From NCBI RefSeq assembly GCF_019880555.1, contig NZ_JAINVU010000006.1:151798-215797 (forward strand): 64,000 nt of DNA. The letters are read 5' to 3'. How positions within the stretch are numbered: position 1 is the first letter of the stretch; every line of letters starts with the position of its first letter. The notes below the pieces were generated by a model. It made no database searches. It saw only the letters and a list, made by a program, of their open reading frames with translations, and was not told where the DNA came from. This DNA comes from Hephaestia mangrovi. GTDB lineage: Bacteria > Pseudomonadota > Alphaproteobacteria > Sphingomonadales > Sphingomonadaceae. Below, in pieces: positions 56,042 through 64,000 of this stretch. The position numbers and the translations under genes were made by a program.

Positions 56042-56112
56042 ATAATTTCCTGCGGGTTGTGCGGAGCCGTCCCTAAACCCTATCTCGAAAGGATCAACCG
56101 TCGGAGGCAAAA

Positions 56113-56490
56113 ATGGTAGCGCTCAACGAAATCGATGATGCCGTCGCCGCCAAGGCGTTTCGCCGCCTGGTCCGGCACCTGCGCCATCGCACCGATGCGC
56201 AGAATGTCGACCTGATGGGCCTTGCCGGCTTCTGCCGCAATTGCCTGGGCGATTGGCTGGCCGAAGCGAGCGAGGGCACGCTCAGCAAGGAGGCGGGCCG
56301 CGAAGCAGTCTACGGCATGACCTATGCCGAGTGGAAGGCGCAGCATCAGGCCGAGGCGACGCCCGAACAGCTCGATCGCATGAAAGCGAGCGTGGCGAAG
56401 AACAAGGTCGAGGACGATCTCGATGAGGCGCTCGACGAATCGTTCCCGGCAAGCGATCCGCCTGCGATGACCGAGCCCGGCCGGGGTTGA
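56113..56490 (+). CDS. DUF1244 (SMc04008-type) family protein
   Basis: The 125 residues match a small alphaproteobacterial family of unknown function: AAKAFRRLVRHLRHRTDAQN, the Cys-containing MGLAGFCRNCLGDWL and EAVYGMTYAEWKAQHQ. The C-terminal extension ends DEALDESFPASDPPAMT, a short motif found at the ends of many unrelated small proteins. A GGAGG site lies five bases before the ATG. Divergent from pyk with 71 bases between. Confidence 0.85.
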   Translation: MVALNEIDDAVAAKAFRRLVRHLRHRTDAQNVDLMGLAGFCRNCLGDWLAEASEGTLSKEAGREAVYGMTYAEWKAQHQAEATPEQLDRMKASVAKNKVEDDLDEALDESFPASDPPAMTEPGRG

Positions 56491-56593
56491 GCCGCACCGG
56501 CGAACCCCGTAGAGGCGACGGTCCAGTCGCCGGTTCCGGCGACTCATCTCATCATCGAAGAAAGGGCCGCGCCCTCGGGGTGCGGGAAAAGAT

Positions 56594-56860
56594 ATGGCGG
56601 AAGAGCGTGGCGAAGGCATGGGCGGCGGGCATGTCGCGGCGGACGAACTGCGGCTGCTGATCGAGCGCGCCGAGCGGCTTGAAGAGGAAAAGAAAGGCAT
56701 CGCCGACGACATCAAGGACGTGATGGCCGAAGCCAAGAGCCGCGGCTACGATCCCAAGGCGATCCGCAAGATCCTTTCGATCCGCAAGAAGAAGAAGGAA
56801 GAGTATCAGGAAGAGGAAGCGATCCTCGAAACCTATATGCAGGCGCTCGGCATGATCTGA
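56594..56860 (+). CDS. gapR: GapR-like DUF2312 DNA-binding protein
   Basis: Nucleoid-associated protein of 88 residues matching GapR, which clamps overtwisted, AT-rich DNA ahead of polymerases in Caulobacter. The core is [40 protein letters not shown], then [20 protein letters not shown] and the ending TYMQALGMI. It is a helical coiled-coil protein. Start at 56594 follows a GGGAAAAGAT leader without a strong ribosome site. Confidence 0.9.
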   Translation: MAEERGEGMGGGHVAADELRLLIERAERLEEEKKGIADDIKDVMAEAKSRGYDPKAIRKILSIRKKKKEEYQEEEAILETYMQALGMI

Positions 56861-56867
56861 GGTCGCC

Positions 56868-56977
56868 GAACGTCCCCCGGACTTGTTCCGGGGTCCACGG
56901 TGCCGCATAATCGGCCGCCGCGGCTCCTGCGGAACGGTGGATGCCGGAACAAGCCCGGCATGACGGCTCGAGACTTC
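56868..56977. repeat. Intergenic inverted repeat before yebC
   Basis: CCCCCGGACTTGTTCCGGGG and GTCCAC are answered about 50 bases later by GTGGATGCCGGAACAAGCCC and GGCATGACGG. Together with short inner pairs this fills the 148-base gap between the gapR-like gene and yebC. The GGAACAAG/CTTGTTCC arms look like a dispersed sphingomonad-type repeat, but this is the only copy in the window. Confidence 0.55.
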
Positions 56978-57008
56978 CACGCACTGCGCCCCAACCCAGA
57001 GGCACCCG

Positions 57009-57752
57009 ATGGCAGGCCATTCCAAGTTCAAGAACATCATGTATCGCAAGGGCGCGCAGGACAAGAAGCGCTCCTCGCTATTCTCCAAATTGAGCCGCGA
57101 GATCACCGTTGCGGCCAAGACCGGCATTCCCGATCCGGATGCCAACGCCCGCCTGCGCGCCGCGGTCAACGCCGCCAAGGCGCAGTCGATGCCCAAGGAC
57201 AATATCCAGCGCGCGATCGACAAGGCGGCCGGCAACGATACCGAGAATTACGAGGAAATCCGCTACGAAGGCTTCGGTCCCGGCGGCGTCAGCCTCATCA
57301 TCGAAGCCTTGACCGACAACCGCAACCGCACCGCGACCAATGTGCGCACCGCGATGAGCAAGAACGGCGGCAACCTCGGCACCGCCGGCTCGGTCAGTCA
57401 CGGGTTCGACCGGCTCGGTCTGATCAATTACCCCGCCGATGCGGGCAGCGCCGACAAGGTATTCGAAGCCGCGCTCGAGGCCGGCGCCGAGGATGTCTCG
57501 TCGAGCGACGACGGTCATGAGATCTGGACCTCGGTCGAGGCGCTCCACGAAGTCGCCGCAAACCTCGAAAAGACGCTCGGCGAGCCGGAAGGCGTCAAGC
57601 TCGCCTGGCGCGCGCAGAACAATGTCGAGGTCGGCGAAGACGATGCCGCGACGCTGTTCAAGCTGATCGACACGCTCGACGACGATGATGACGTCCAGAC
57701 CGTGTGGGGCAATTACGAAGTCTCCGACGCGGTGATGGAGAAGCTGGGCTAG
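57009..57752 (+). CDS. yebC: YebC/PmpR family transcriptional regulator
   Basis: The 247 residues begin with the signature [20 protein letters not shown], followed by [54 protein letters not shown] and [13 protein letters not shown]. YebC proteins were described as regulators and more recently as factors that relieve ribosome stalling on proline runs. Encoded directly before ruvC, a conserved neighbour relation. A repeat element now separates the two. Confidence 0.94.
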   Translation: MAGHSKFKNIMYRKGAQDKKRSSLFSKLSREITVAAKTGIPDPDANARLRAAVNAAKAQSMPKDNIQRAIDKAAGNDTENYEEIRYEGFGPGGVSLIIEALTDNRNRTATNVRTAMSKNGGNLGTAGSVSHGFDRLGLINYPADAGSADKVFEAALEAGAEDVSSSDDGHEIWTSVEALHEVAANLEKTLGEPEGVKLAWRAQNNVEVGEDDAATLFKLIDTLDDDDDVQTVWGNYEVSDAVMEKLG

Positions 57753-57756
57753 TGCT

Positions 57757-57990
57757 CGTTTCGCGCGAAGGCGCGATGGCGCGAAGGGGGTGGTTCGCGC
57801 GGAGGCGCAGAGGCGCAGAGGGAGCGCGCCCGCCGCCGCGCCAGCGGCCATTATCGCATGTGGCTGCCGCATGCGACGTCTGCCTTGCTGACGCAGGGCG
57901 CCTGCTGAGCACGCATCCTCTTTGCGCCTCTGCGCCTCTGCGCGAACTTTCTGCTTCCTTCTCCGCGCCTTCGCGCCTTCGCGTGCACCC
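57757..57990. repeat. Nested inverted-repeat element between yebC and ruvC
   Basis: Two nested pairs of arms are present. The outer pair is CGCGAAGGCGCGATGGCGCG (from about 57764) against CCGCGCCTTCGCGCCTTCGC (57963-57982). The inner pair is TTCGCGCGGAGGCGCAGAGG (from 57793) against TGCGCCTCTGCGCCTCTGCG (57923-57942). The inner unit matches the element between ubiE and ubiB apart from A/G changes. The element ends about ten bases before the first ruvC codon and contains no gene. Confidence 0.8.
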
Positions 57991-58479
57991 TTGCTGATCC
58001 TCGGCCTCGATCCCGGGCTCGGCACGACCGGCTGGGGGCTGATCCGCGCCGAGGGCAACCGCCTGTCGCATCTCGCCAATGGCAAGCTCAAGACCGATAG
58101 CGCCGCGCCATTGCCGGGCCGCCTGTCGCATCTCGATGCGATGCTATCGGCGCTGATCGCCGACCACGTCCCCGATACCGCCGCGGTCGAGGAAGTGTTC
58201 GTCAACGCCAACCCGCAATCGACGCTCAAGCTCGGTCAGGCCCGCGGCGTCGTGATCTGCGCCGCCGCCCGCGCCGGGCTCGATGTCGGCGAATATGCCG
58301 CGCGCCTGGTCAAGAAGGCGGTGGTCGGCGTCGGTAATGCGGAAAAGGCGCAGGTCCATGCGATGGTCACGCGCCTGCTGCCCGGCGTCAGGATCGACGG
58401 CGCCGATGCCGCCGACGCGCTGGCGGTGGCGATCTGCCACGCGCATCATCTCGCGTCCGCGCGCCGACTCACCCGCTGA
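57991..58479 (+). CDS. ruvC: Crossover junction endodeoxyribonuclease RuvC
   Basis: Holliday-junction resolvase of 162 residues. Acidic catalytic residues are in [23 protein letters not shown] and [18 protein letters not shown]; the [17 protein letters not shown] segment is diagnostic. The start is taken as TTG 57991, since no in-frame ATG or GTG is near and residues LLILGLDPG correspond to the usual MIILGLDPG. There is no ribosome site because the repeat element reaches almost to the start, which is odd for this gene. Confidence 0.9.
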   Translation: MLILGLDPGLGTTGWGLIRAEGNRLSHLANGKLKTDSAAPLPGRLSHLDAMLSALIADHVPDTAAVEEVFVNANPQSTLKLGQARGVVICAAARAGLDVGEYAARLVKKAVVGVGNAEKAQVHAMVTRLLPGVRIDGADAADALAVAICHAHHLASARRLTR

Positions 58480-58509
58480 ACAGCCGAAACACCTTTCCTA
58501 CACGGCCTC

Positions 58510-58524
58510 GTTCTGCTTATGTCC
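58510..58524 (+). promoter_or_regulatory. LexA-like box upstream of ruvA
   Basis: GTTC-TGCTTAT-GTCC, one mismatch from GTTC-N7-GTTC, with a spacer almost equal to that of the dut box (TGCTAAT). It lies in the 166-base ruvC-ruvA gap, 121 bases before ruvA, and suggests SOS control of ruvA and following genes. Confidence 0.45.
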
Positions 58525-58645
58525 CGAGCATGACCGTCGCTCGATCCCATCCGCCTCGTTCACGGTCTTTCGCGCTGCCCTGTGAAGATCCGCGCGACAC
58601 TCTCCACTTTCTCCACTTCACCCTCGTCGAGGAGGGCGCTGAGCG

Positions 58646-59242
58646 ATGATCGCGCACCTCAAGGGCCTGCTCGTCTCCACGGGAATCGATCATGCGGTGA
58701 TCGACGTCGCCGGGGTCGGCTATCTCGTCGGCGCCTCGTCGCGCACGCTGGCCGCGCTCGGCCCCACCGGCGAGGCGGTGACGATTCACACCGAGATGCT
58801 GGTCGCCGAGGATTCGATCCGCCTGATGGGCTTTGCCGAGGCGGCCGAGCGCGACTGGTTCCGCCACCTCACCAGCGTGCAGGGGGTCGGCGCGCGCGTC
58901 GCCCTGGCGATCCTCTCGGTGCTCGCGCCGGATGAACTCGGCACCGCGGTGGCGCGGCAGGACAAGGCGATGGTCGCGCGCGCCAACGGGGTCGGCCCCA
59001 AGCTCGCCGAACGCATCGTCCGCGAATTGAAGGACAAGGCCGGCGCGATCGCGCTCGGCAGCGGCGGCAGCGCGCCCGTCGCCGCGACGGGCGTGTCGGC
59101 CGATGCCGTCTCCGCGCTCGGCAATCTCGGGTTCAAGCCGGCCGAGGCGTCGGCCGCGGTGAAAGCTGCCGAGGATGAACTCGGCACCGGCGCGACCCTC
59201 GACGCGCTGGTGCGATTGGCGCTACGCAAGGCATCGAGATGA
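58646..59242 (+). CDS. ruvA: Holliday junction branch migration protein RuvA
   Basis: Tetrameric junction-binding subunit that positions the RuvB motor. The 198 residues start [20 protein letters not shown], have two helix-hairpin-helix motifs ([17 protein letters not shown] and [19 protein letters not shown]), a Gly/Ser/Ala linker, and the RuvB-binding C-terminal domain ([20 protein letters not shown]). Its stop overlaps the ParA-like start (ATGA). Confidence 0.96.
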   Translation: MIAHLKGLLVSTGIDHAVIDVAGVGYLVGASSRTLAALGPTGEAVTIHTEMLVAEDSIRLMGFAEAAERDWFRHLTSVQGVGARVALAILSVLAPDELGTAVARQDKAMVARANGVGPKLAERIVRELKDKAGAIALGSGGSAPVAATGVSADAVSALGNLGFKPAEASAAVKAAEDELGTGATLDALVRLALRKASR

Positions 59243-59979
59243 GCGGCAGGATCATCGCGGTCTACAGCCTCAAGGGTGGCGTCGGGAAGACGACCATCGC
59301 GGTCAATCTCGCCTGGGCCGCGGCCGCGCTCTCGTCGCGCCGGACGCTGCTGTGGGATCTCGATGCCCAGGCTGCCGCGACCTGGATTCTCGGCCACGGC
59401 GCCGGTGGCCCGAAAGCGGAAAAGACCATCCTCGGCGCGGTGAATCCGGAAAAGCTGGTCCGCGCGACCGACATCCCCCGCCTCGATCTGCTCCCCGCCG
59501 ATGCCTCGCTGCGCGGGCTCGACATCGCTTTCCACGAACTCGACAAGAAGAAGCGCGTCGCCAAGCTCGCCCAGCGCCTCGCGCGCGATCACGATCGCAT
59601 CCTGATCGATTGCCCGCCCGGCCTCTCGGACACCTCGGACCAGATTCTGCGCGCCGCCGATCTCGTCGTCGTGCCGGTGATCCCGTCGCCGCTGTCGCGC
59701 CGCGCGCTGGCGACGATCGAACAGCATCTCCACGGCAAGAAGAGCCCCGATGCGCGCCTCCTGCCGGTCTATTCGATGGTCGACCGCCGCCGCGCGCTCC
59801 ACCGCGCCGCGCTCGAGGCCGAGCCCGATTGGCCGGTGATCCCGATGGCCAGCGCGTTCGAGGCGATGAGCGAGGCCCGTGCCCCGCTCGGCGCCTATGC
59901 GCCGCGTCGTGCCGTCGGGGTCGCCGCGATTGCCGGCCTGTGGGAACGCATCGAGCGCAAGCTGGAGAAACGCCGATGA
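59239..59979 (+). CDS. ParA/MinD-like P-loop ATPase
   Basis: Deviant Walker A ATPase of 246 residues: [20 protein letters not shown] (signature Lys in KGGVGKT), the switch I-like [14 protein letters not shown] and Walker [18 protein letters not shown]. It is shorter than plasmid ParA, has no DNA-binding N-domain, and no ParB gene is nearby. It is tightly coupled to ruvA and to the GFA gene, splitting the usual ruvAB pair. A role in positioning or membrane processes is possible; none is shown. Confidence 0.87.
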   Translation: MSGRIIAVYSLKGGVGKTTIAVNLAWAAAALSSRRTLLWDLDAQAAATWILGHGAGGPKAEKTILGAVNPEKLVRATDIPRLDLLPADASLRGLDIAFHELDKKKRVAKLAQRLARDHDRILIDCPPGLSDTSDQILRAADLVVVPVIPSPLSRRALATIEQHLHGKKSPDARLLPVYSMVDRRRALHRAALEAEPDWPVIPMASAFEAMSEARAPLGAYAPRRAVGVAAIAGLWERIERKLEKRR

Positions 59980-60368
59980 CCGCCCGCCACGCCGAATGCC
60001 AGTGCGGCCAGCTCCGCGTCGAGGTGTCGGGCGAGCCGGTCCGCGTCTCGGTCTGCCACTGCCTCAATTGCCAGCGCCGTTCGGGGAGCGCGTTTGCCGC
60101 GCAGGCGCGCTTCGAGGACAAGGACGTGACGATCACCGGCGCCGCGACCGACTGGACCCGCACCGGCGACAATGGCGCGATGACCCAGAGCTTCTGCCCG
60201 ACCTGCGGTTCGGGCCTCTATTATCGCAACGAAAGCATGCCCGGCCTGATCGCGATCCCGCTCGGCGCCTTCGCCGACCCGACCTTCCCGCCCCCGCACT
60301 TCTCCGTCTTCGAAAACCGCCGCCACCCATGGGTGAGTATCACCGGCGACGATGTCGAGCACGATTGA
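59976..60368 (+). CDS. GFA (glutathione-dependent formaldehyde-activating)/CENP-V family protein
   Basis: Small zinc protein of 130 residues with the GFA Cys pattern: [30 protein letters not shown] and [13 protein letters not shown]. Most family members are not proven formaldehyde enzymes, so the name is by fold only. It overlaps both neighbours (ATGA with the ParA-like gene, TGATG with ruvB) and so is a fixed part of this operon. Confidence 0.88.
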   Translation: MTARHAECQCGQLRVEVSGEPVRVSVCHCLNCQRRSGSAFAAQARFEDKDVTITGAATDWTRTGDNGAMTQSFCPTCGSGLYYRNESMPGLIAIPLGAFADPTFPPPHFSVFENRRHPWVSITGDDVEHD

Positions 60369-61390
60369 TGGGCGATGCTGACCGTATCCTGACCGCACAG
60401 CGCAAGCCCGAGGACATGGACGCTGCCTTGCGGCCCAAGTCGCTCGACGAGTTCGTCGGGCAGGCCGCCGCGCGCGACAATCTGCGCGTGTTCCTGCAAG
60501 CCGCCAAGTCGCGCGGCGAGGCACTCGATCACGTGCTGTTCTTCGGCCCGCCGGGGCTCGGCAAGACCACTTTGGCGCAGATCATCGCGCGGGAGATGGG
60601 GGTGGGCTTCCGCGCCACCTCCGGCCCCGTCATCGCCAAGTCGGGCGATCTCGCCGCGCTGCTTACCAATCTCGAAGATGGCGACGTGCTGTTCATCGAC
60701 GAGATTCACCGCCTCCAGCCCGCGGTCGAGGAAGTGCTCTATCCGGCGATGGAGGATCGCGCGCTCGATCTGATGATCGGCGAAGGGCCGTCGGCGCGCT
60801 CGGTCAGGATCGACCTGCCGCATTTCACTTTGGTCGGCGCGACCACCCGGCAAGGGCTGCTCACCACCCCGCTGCGCGATCGCTTCGGCATCCCGGTGCG
60901 GCTCAATTTCTATACGGTCGACGAGCTCGAACACGTCGTTACCCGCGCCGCGCGCCTGCTCGATCTCCACGTCGCCCCGGATGGCGCGCGGGAAATCGCG
61001 CGGCGCGCGCGCGGCACCCCGCGCATTGCCGGGCGGCTGCTGCGCCGGGTGCGCGATTTCGCCAATGTCGCCGGCACCGAAACGGTCGATGCCAAGACGG
61101 CCGACGCGGCGCTCAATCGGCTGGAGGTCGACAATCTCGGCCTCGACGCGATGGATCGCCGCTATCTCCACATGATCGCCGATATCTATCGCGGCGGTCC
61201 GGTGGGCGTCGAAACGCTCGCCGCGGGCCTTTCCGAACCGCGCGACACGATTGAGGAAGTGATCGAGCCGTATCTGATCCAGCTCGGCCTCGTCGCCCGC
61301 ACCGCGCGCGGCCGCTGCCTCAACGCCGGCGGCTGGAAGCACCTCGGCATCGCGCCGCCGAAGGACATGCAGGACGGCCTCTTCGATTGA
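60368..61390 (+). CDS. ruvB: Holliday junction branch migration DNA helicase RuvB
   Basis: Hexameric AAA+ motor for branch migration, 340 residues. Walker [18 protein letters not shown], Walker [11 protein letters not shown], sensor [19 protein letters not shown], the arginine finger region [19 protein letters not shown] and the C-terminal winged helix ([16 protein letters not shown]) are all present. Start at 60368 shares its first base with the GFA stop. Expression may depend on the LexA-like box before ruvA. Confidence 0.97.
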   Translation: MGDADRILTAQRKPEDMDAALRPKSLDEFVGQAAARDNLRVFLQAAKSRGEALDHVLFFGPPGLGKTTLAQIIAREMGVGFRATSGPVIAKSGDLAALLTNLEDGDVLFIDEIHRLQPAVEEVLYPAMEDRALDLMIGEGPSARSVRIDLPHFTLVGATTRQGLLTTPLRDRFGIPVRLNFYTVDELEHVVTRAARLLDLHVAPDGAREIARRARGTPRIAGRLLRRVRDFANVAGTETVDAKTADAALNRLEVDNLGLDAMDRRYLHMIADIYRGGPVGVETLAAGLSEPRDTIEEVIEPYLIQLGLVARTARGRCLNAGGWKHLGIAPPKDMQDGLFD

Positions 61391-61416
61391 GCGCCGCACC
61401 TCCTATATCGAGAAGC

Positions 61417-62844
61417 ATGACCATCACCGATCCCCGCTCCTTCCTGTATCGCGACGGCCTCGATCCCGAGACCGCGCAGACGCTCACCGCCGAGACTTTG
61501 GCCAAGGCCGACGACGGCGAACTCTTCCTGCAATATCGCAAGACCGAAGCGTTCGGCTTCGACGACGGCCGCCTCAAGACCGCGAGCTACGATACGCAAT
61601 CGGGTTTCGGCCTGCGCGCGATCTCGGGCGAGACCACCGCTTTCGCCCATTCGAACGAGCTGTCGGCGGCGGCGATCCGCCGCGCCGGCGAAACCATGGC
61701 GTTGATCGACCCTTCCGCGCGCGCCAAGGCCGGCCCGCCGCAGCACACCAATCGCCATCTCTACACCGACGCCGATCCGATCGACCTGGTCCCGTTCGCC
61801 GACAAGGTGAATTTGTGCCAGGCGATCGACGCCGCCGCGCGCGCCCGCGATCCGCGCGTCTGCCAGGTATCGGTGGGCCTGTCCGGCTCGTGGAGCGTGG
61901 TCGAGGTGGTGCGCGCCGATGGTTTCGTCACTACCGACATCCGCCCGCTGGTGCGCCTCAACGTCTCGATCGTGGTGGAGCAAAACGGCCGCCGCGAAAC
62001 CGGCAGCTTCGGGGTCGGCGGGCGCTATCTCTACGATCGCCTGATGGGCGAGGATGTATGGAACCGCGCGATCGACGAGGCACTGGCGCAGGCGCTGGTT
62101 AATCTCGAGTCGGTCGATGCCCCCGCCGGCGAGATGACCGTGCTGCTCGGCCCCGGCTGGCCCGGCGTGCTGCTCCACGAAGCGGTCGGCCACGGGCTGG
62201 AGGGCGATTTCAACCGCAAGGGCACCTCCGCCTTCTCCGGCCGCATCGGCGAGCGCGTCGCCGCGCCGGGCGTCACGGTAGTCGACGACGGTTCGATTCT
62301 CGATCGCCGCGGCTCGCTCTCGATCGACGACGAGGGCACGCCGACGCAGGAAAACGTGCTGATCGAGAATGGCGTGCTCAAGGGCTATATGCAGGATCGC
62401 CTCAACGCCCGGCTGATGGGCGTTCAGCCGACCGGTAACGGCCGCCGTCAGAGCTTCGAATATTCGCCGATGCCGCGCATGACCAACACCTTCATGCGCG
62501 CCGGCAATGACGACCCCGCCGAGCTGATGAGCCGCGTGAAGAAGGGCATTTTCGCCAAGTCGTTCGGCGGCGGACAGGTCGATATCGTCTCGGGCAAGTT
62601 CGTCTTTTCCTGCACCGAGGCCTATCGCATCGAGAACGGCAAGCTCGGCTCCCCGATCAAGGGCGCGACGCTGATCGGGGACGGCCCCACCGTGCTGACC
62701 AAGGTCACCGGCATCGGCAACGACTTCGCGCTCGACGAGGGCATCGGCATGTGCGGCAAGGCCGGGCAGGGCGTGCCCGCCGGTGTTGGCCAGCCAACCC
62801 TGCTGGTCGAGGGGCTGACCGTCGGCGGCACCGCCGTCGCATGA
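61417..62844 (+). CDS. tldD: Metalloprotease TldD
   Basis: TldD half of the TldD/TldE heterodimer, which trims peptides such as CcdA or microcin and PQQ-like leaders. The 475 residues contain the zinc site LLHEAVGHGLEGDFNRKGTS (HExxxH), the C-terminal Cys/Gly segment GMCGKAGQGVPAGVGQPTLL and the family VVDDGSILDRRGSLSIDDEG. TldE is not in the window. Start at ATG 61417 is preferred over an earlier in-frame codon. The stop overlaps the next start (ATGA). Confidence 0.95.
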   Translation: MTITDPRSFLYRDGLDPETAQTLTAETLAKADDGELFLQYRKTEAFGFDDGRLKTASYDTQSGFGLRAISGETTAFAHSNELSAAAIRRAGETMALIDPSARAKAGPPQHTNRHLYTDADPIDLVPFADKVNLCQAIDAAARARDPRVCQVSVGLSGSWSVVEVVRADGFVTTDIRPLVRLNVSIVVEQNGRRETGSFGVGGRYLYDRLMGEDVWNRAIDEALAQALVNLESVDAPAGEMTVLLGPGWPGVLLHEAVGHGLEGDFNRKGTSAFSGRIGERVAAPGVTVVDDGSILDRRGSLSIDDEGTPTQENVLIENGVLKGYMQDRLNARLMGVQPTGNGRRQSFEYSPMPRMTNTFMRAGNDDPAELMSRVKKGIFAKSFGGGQVDIVSGKFVFSCTEAYRIENGKLGSPIKGATLIGDGPTVLTKVTGIGNDFALDEGIGMCGKAGQGVPAGVGQPTLLVEGLTVGGTAVA

Positions 62845-63782
62845 GCGGCGCCGGCGCCTGGCCCGAGCTCGACTGGCCGGCCTGGCGCGAGACGGCGATC
62901 GGGTTGCAACTGCGCTGCCAGATCGTCGGCAAGGTCCGGCTGGCGTTGTCGCCGTGGCTCAACCACAGCTGGCATGTGCCGTTCTACCTCACAGCGCGCG
63001 GCTGGACGACCTCGGCGATCGCGGTAGACGATCGCCTTCTCGAGATCGATTTCGATCTGCTGGCTGATCGTGTGCGGTTCTCGACGAGCGAGGGTGACGA
63101 GCGCTTGATCGCGCTGGAAGCCGGCACGATTGCCGATTTCCATGCCGCGGTGATAGCCGCGCTCCGCCATCTTGGCGTCGATTGCCGGTTCGATCCGAAG
63201 CCCAGCGAAATGCCTGATCCGGTGCCCTTCGCCGAGGATCGTGCGGAGCGGCCCTATGATGGGGAGGCCGCCCGCCACTTCTGGCGCGCGCTGATCCAAG
63301 TGCAGCGCGTGTTCGGCGCATTCCGCACCGGCTTTCTCGGCAAGGCGAGCCCGATCCACTTTTTCTGGGGCAGCTTCGATCTCGCTTCGACGCGCTTTTC
63401 AGGCCGTGCGGCGCCGCGCCACCCCGGCGGTTTTCCCGGCCTGCCCGATGCCGTGACCTGCGAGGCGTACAGCCACGAGGAAGCGAGCGTTGGCTTTTGG
63501 CCCGGCAGCGACGCTTATCCGCAACCCGCTTTCTACGCTTATGCCTATCCCGCGCCGCCCGGCTATGCCGATGCCGGCGTGATGCCGGAGGGCGCGACGT
63601 GGAATGCCGAGCTTGGCGAGTTCCTGCTCAGCTATGATGCGGTGCGCACGGCGGCCGATCCCGATGCGGCACTGCTCGCCTTCTGCCAGTCGACCTACGA
63701 TGCCGCCGCCGATCTCGGCCGCTGGGATCGTGCCGCGCTCGATTGTCCGCTCGGCAAGCCCGGCGAGCCGCGCGCCGTCTGA
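62841..63782 (+). CDS. DUF5996 family protein
   Basis: Soluble protein of 313 residues with the pattern of DUF5996: WPELDWPAWRETAIGLQLRC, VRLALSPWLNHSWHVPFYLT, FLGKASPIHFFWGSFDLAST and SHEEASVGFWPGSDAYPQPA. Many conserved Trp, His and acidic residues suggest an enzyme, but no function is known to me. It overlaps tldD by four bases, so the two are co-translated. Confidence 0.85.
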   Translation: MSGAGAWPELDWPAWRETAIGLQLRCQIVGKVRLALSPWLNHSWHVPFYLTARGWTTSAIAVDDRLLEIDFDLLADRVRFSTSEGDERLIALEAGTIADFHAAVIAALRHLGVDCRFDPKPSEMPDPVPFAEDRAERPYDGEAARHFWRALIQVQRVFGAFRTGFLGKASPIHFFWGSFDLASTRFSGRAAPRHPGGFPGLPDAVTCEAYSHEEASVGFWPGSDAYPQPAFYAYAYPAPPGYADAGVMPEGATWNAELGEFLLSYDAVRTAADPDAALLAFCQSTYDAAADLGRWDRAALDCPLGKPGEPRAV

Positions 63783-63868
63783 GCGATTTTTGAATATCGG
63801 GTAGGGAAAGGCTTGCCCGACAACGATCGTTTCCGTAACCCTCGCGCCAGAAAAAGAGGGAGAGGTAT

Positions 63869-64000
63869 GTGGCGCTGGACCCCGAGACATTTGCTGCGCT
63901 GATCGAGGCGGTGCGGCGCTTCGTTGCCGAACGGCTCCGTCCGCTCGAGGCCGAGGTCGAGGCGGAGGACGCGATTCCGCAAGCGGTGATCGCCGAGATG
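63869..64000 (+). CDS. Acyl-CoA dehydrogenase, N-terminal fragment
   Basis: The window ends inside this gene. The readable 44 codons (GTG start, then ALDPETFAALIEAVRRFVAE, RLRPLEAEVEAEDAIP and so on) match the first helix bundle of acyl-CoA dehydrogenases. GAGGGAGAG lies just upstream of the start. No paralogy with the enzyme at 34662 can be judged from this short piece. Confidence 0.75.
   Translation, partial: MALDPETFAALIEAVRRFVAERLRPLEAEVEAEDAIPQAVIAEM

Noticed and set aside
59239..59979. Plasmid or chromosome partition locus
   Set aside because: No parB, parS or replication gene accompanies the ParA-like ATPase; it is embedded in the ruv operon.

Overview
The window is GC-rich (roughly two thirds G+C by eye) and densely coded. 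It looks like chromosomal DNA of a sphingomonad-type alphaproteobacterium. The basis is the gene families present (DUF1192, DUF1244, GapR/DUF2312, UbiK, a PrnB/DUF1864 protein, a K+-independent proton pyrophosphatase), direct-repeat GTTC-N7-GTTC LexA boxes, and sphingomonad-like intergenic inverted repeats. No rRNA, tRNA, CRISPR array, insertion sequence or phage gene was seen. Genus and species cannot be fixed from this sequence alone.

Layout. 1-13.7 kb: end of a DUF1192 gene, clpA with a clean terminator, a ROK sugar kinase, then a long minus-strand run ubiE-ubiB-(membrane protein)-coaBC-dut-moeB-like. Divergent mutM is followed by a HAD phosphatase, a DoxX protein and a GGDEF protein. 13.7-21.4 kb: a compact minus-strand accessory operon (24-codon leader ORF, MFS exporter, TetR regulator, FAD-linked ALO-type oxidase, D-threonine-aldolase-like PLP enzyme, kynureninase-like PLP enzyme, PrnB-family protein, fdhD), with two matching operator-like sites in an AT-rich promoter region. 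21.5-34.6 kb: an oxygen-response block. A K+ channel gene is co-transcribed with a haem-PAS FixL kinase and a FixJ regulator, followed by a stand-alone receiver, a BON protein, a Pat-like CoA-ligase/acetyltransferase, three universal stress proteins, an alcohol dehydrogenase, an L,D-transpeptidase and a DUF4010 membrane protein. Six 17-base sites resembling TACGGGATTTCCCCAAT, each ending 50-63 bases before a start codon, tie these transcription units together as a probable FixLJ regulon.

34.6-51.8 kb: mostly housekeeping. It holds an acyl-CoA dehydrogenase, hppA, thiL, an MFS transporter, class I aldolase, O-methyltransferase, rplM-rpsI, ctaA with a frameshifted cutA, merC-zur behind a Zur box, tlyA, tspO, ubiK, ybjN-like, proC, a hemerythrin and DedA. 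51.8-64 kb: a DNA-repair-rich stretch. A radical SAM protein and UdgX form an operon with a LexA box next to the start codon, followed by pyk, DUF1244, gapR-like, yebC, then ruvC-ruvA-(ParA-like)-(GFA)-ruvB, tldD, DUF5996 and the start of an acyl-CoA dehydrogenase.

The two parts most likely to be under-described are the FixLJ-linked low-oxygen block, with its K+ channel and repeated upstream box, and the PrnB-family operon, which looks like an uncharacterised aromatic or beta-hydroxy amino acid pathway with its own exporter and repressor. All functions are assigned by reading family motifs, not by database search.
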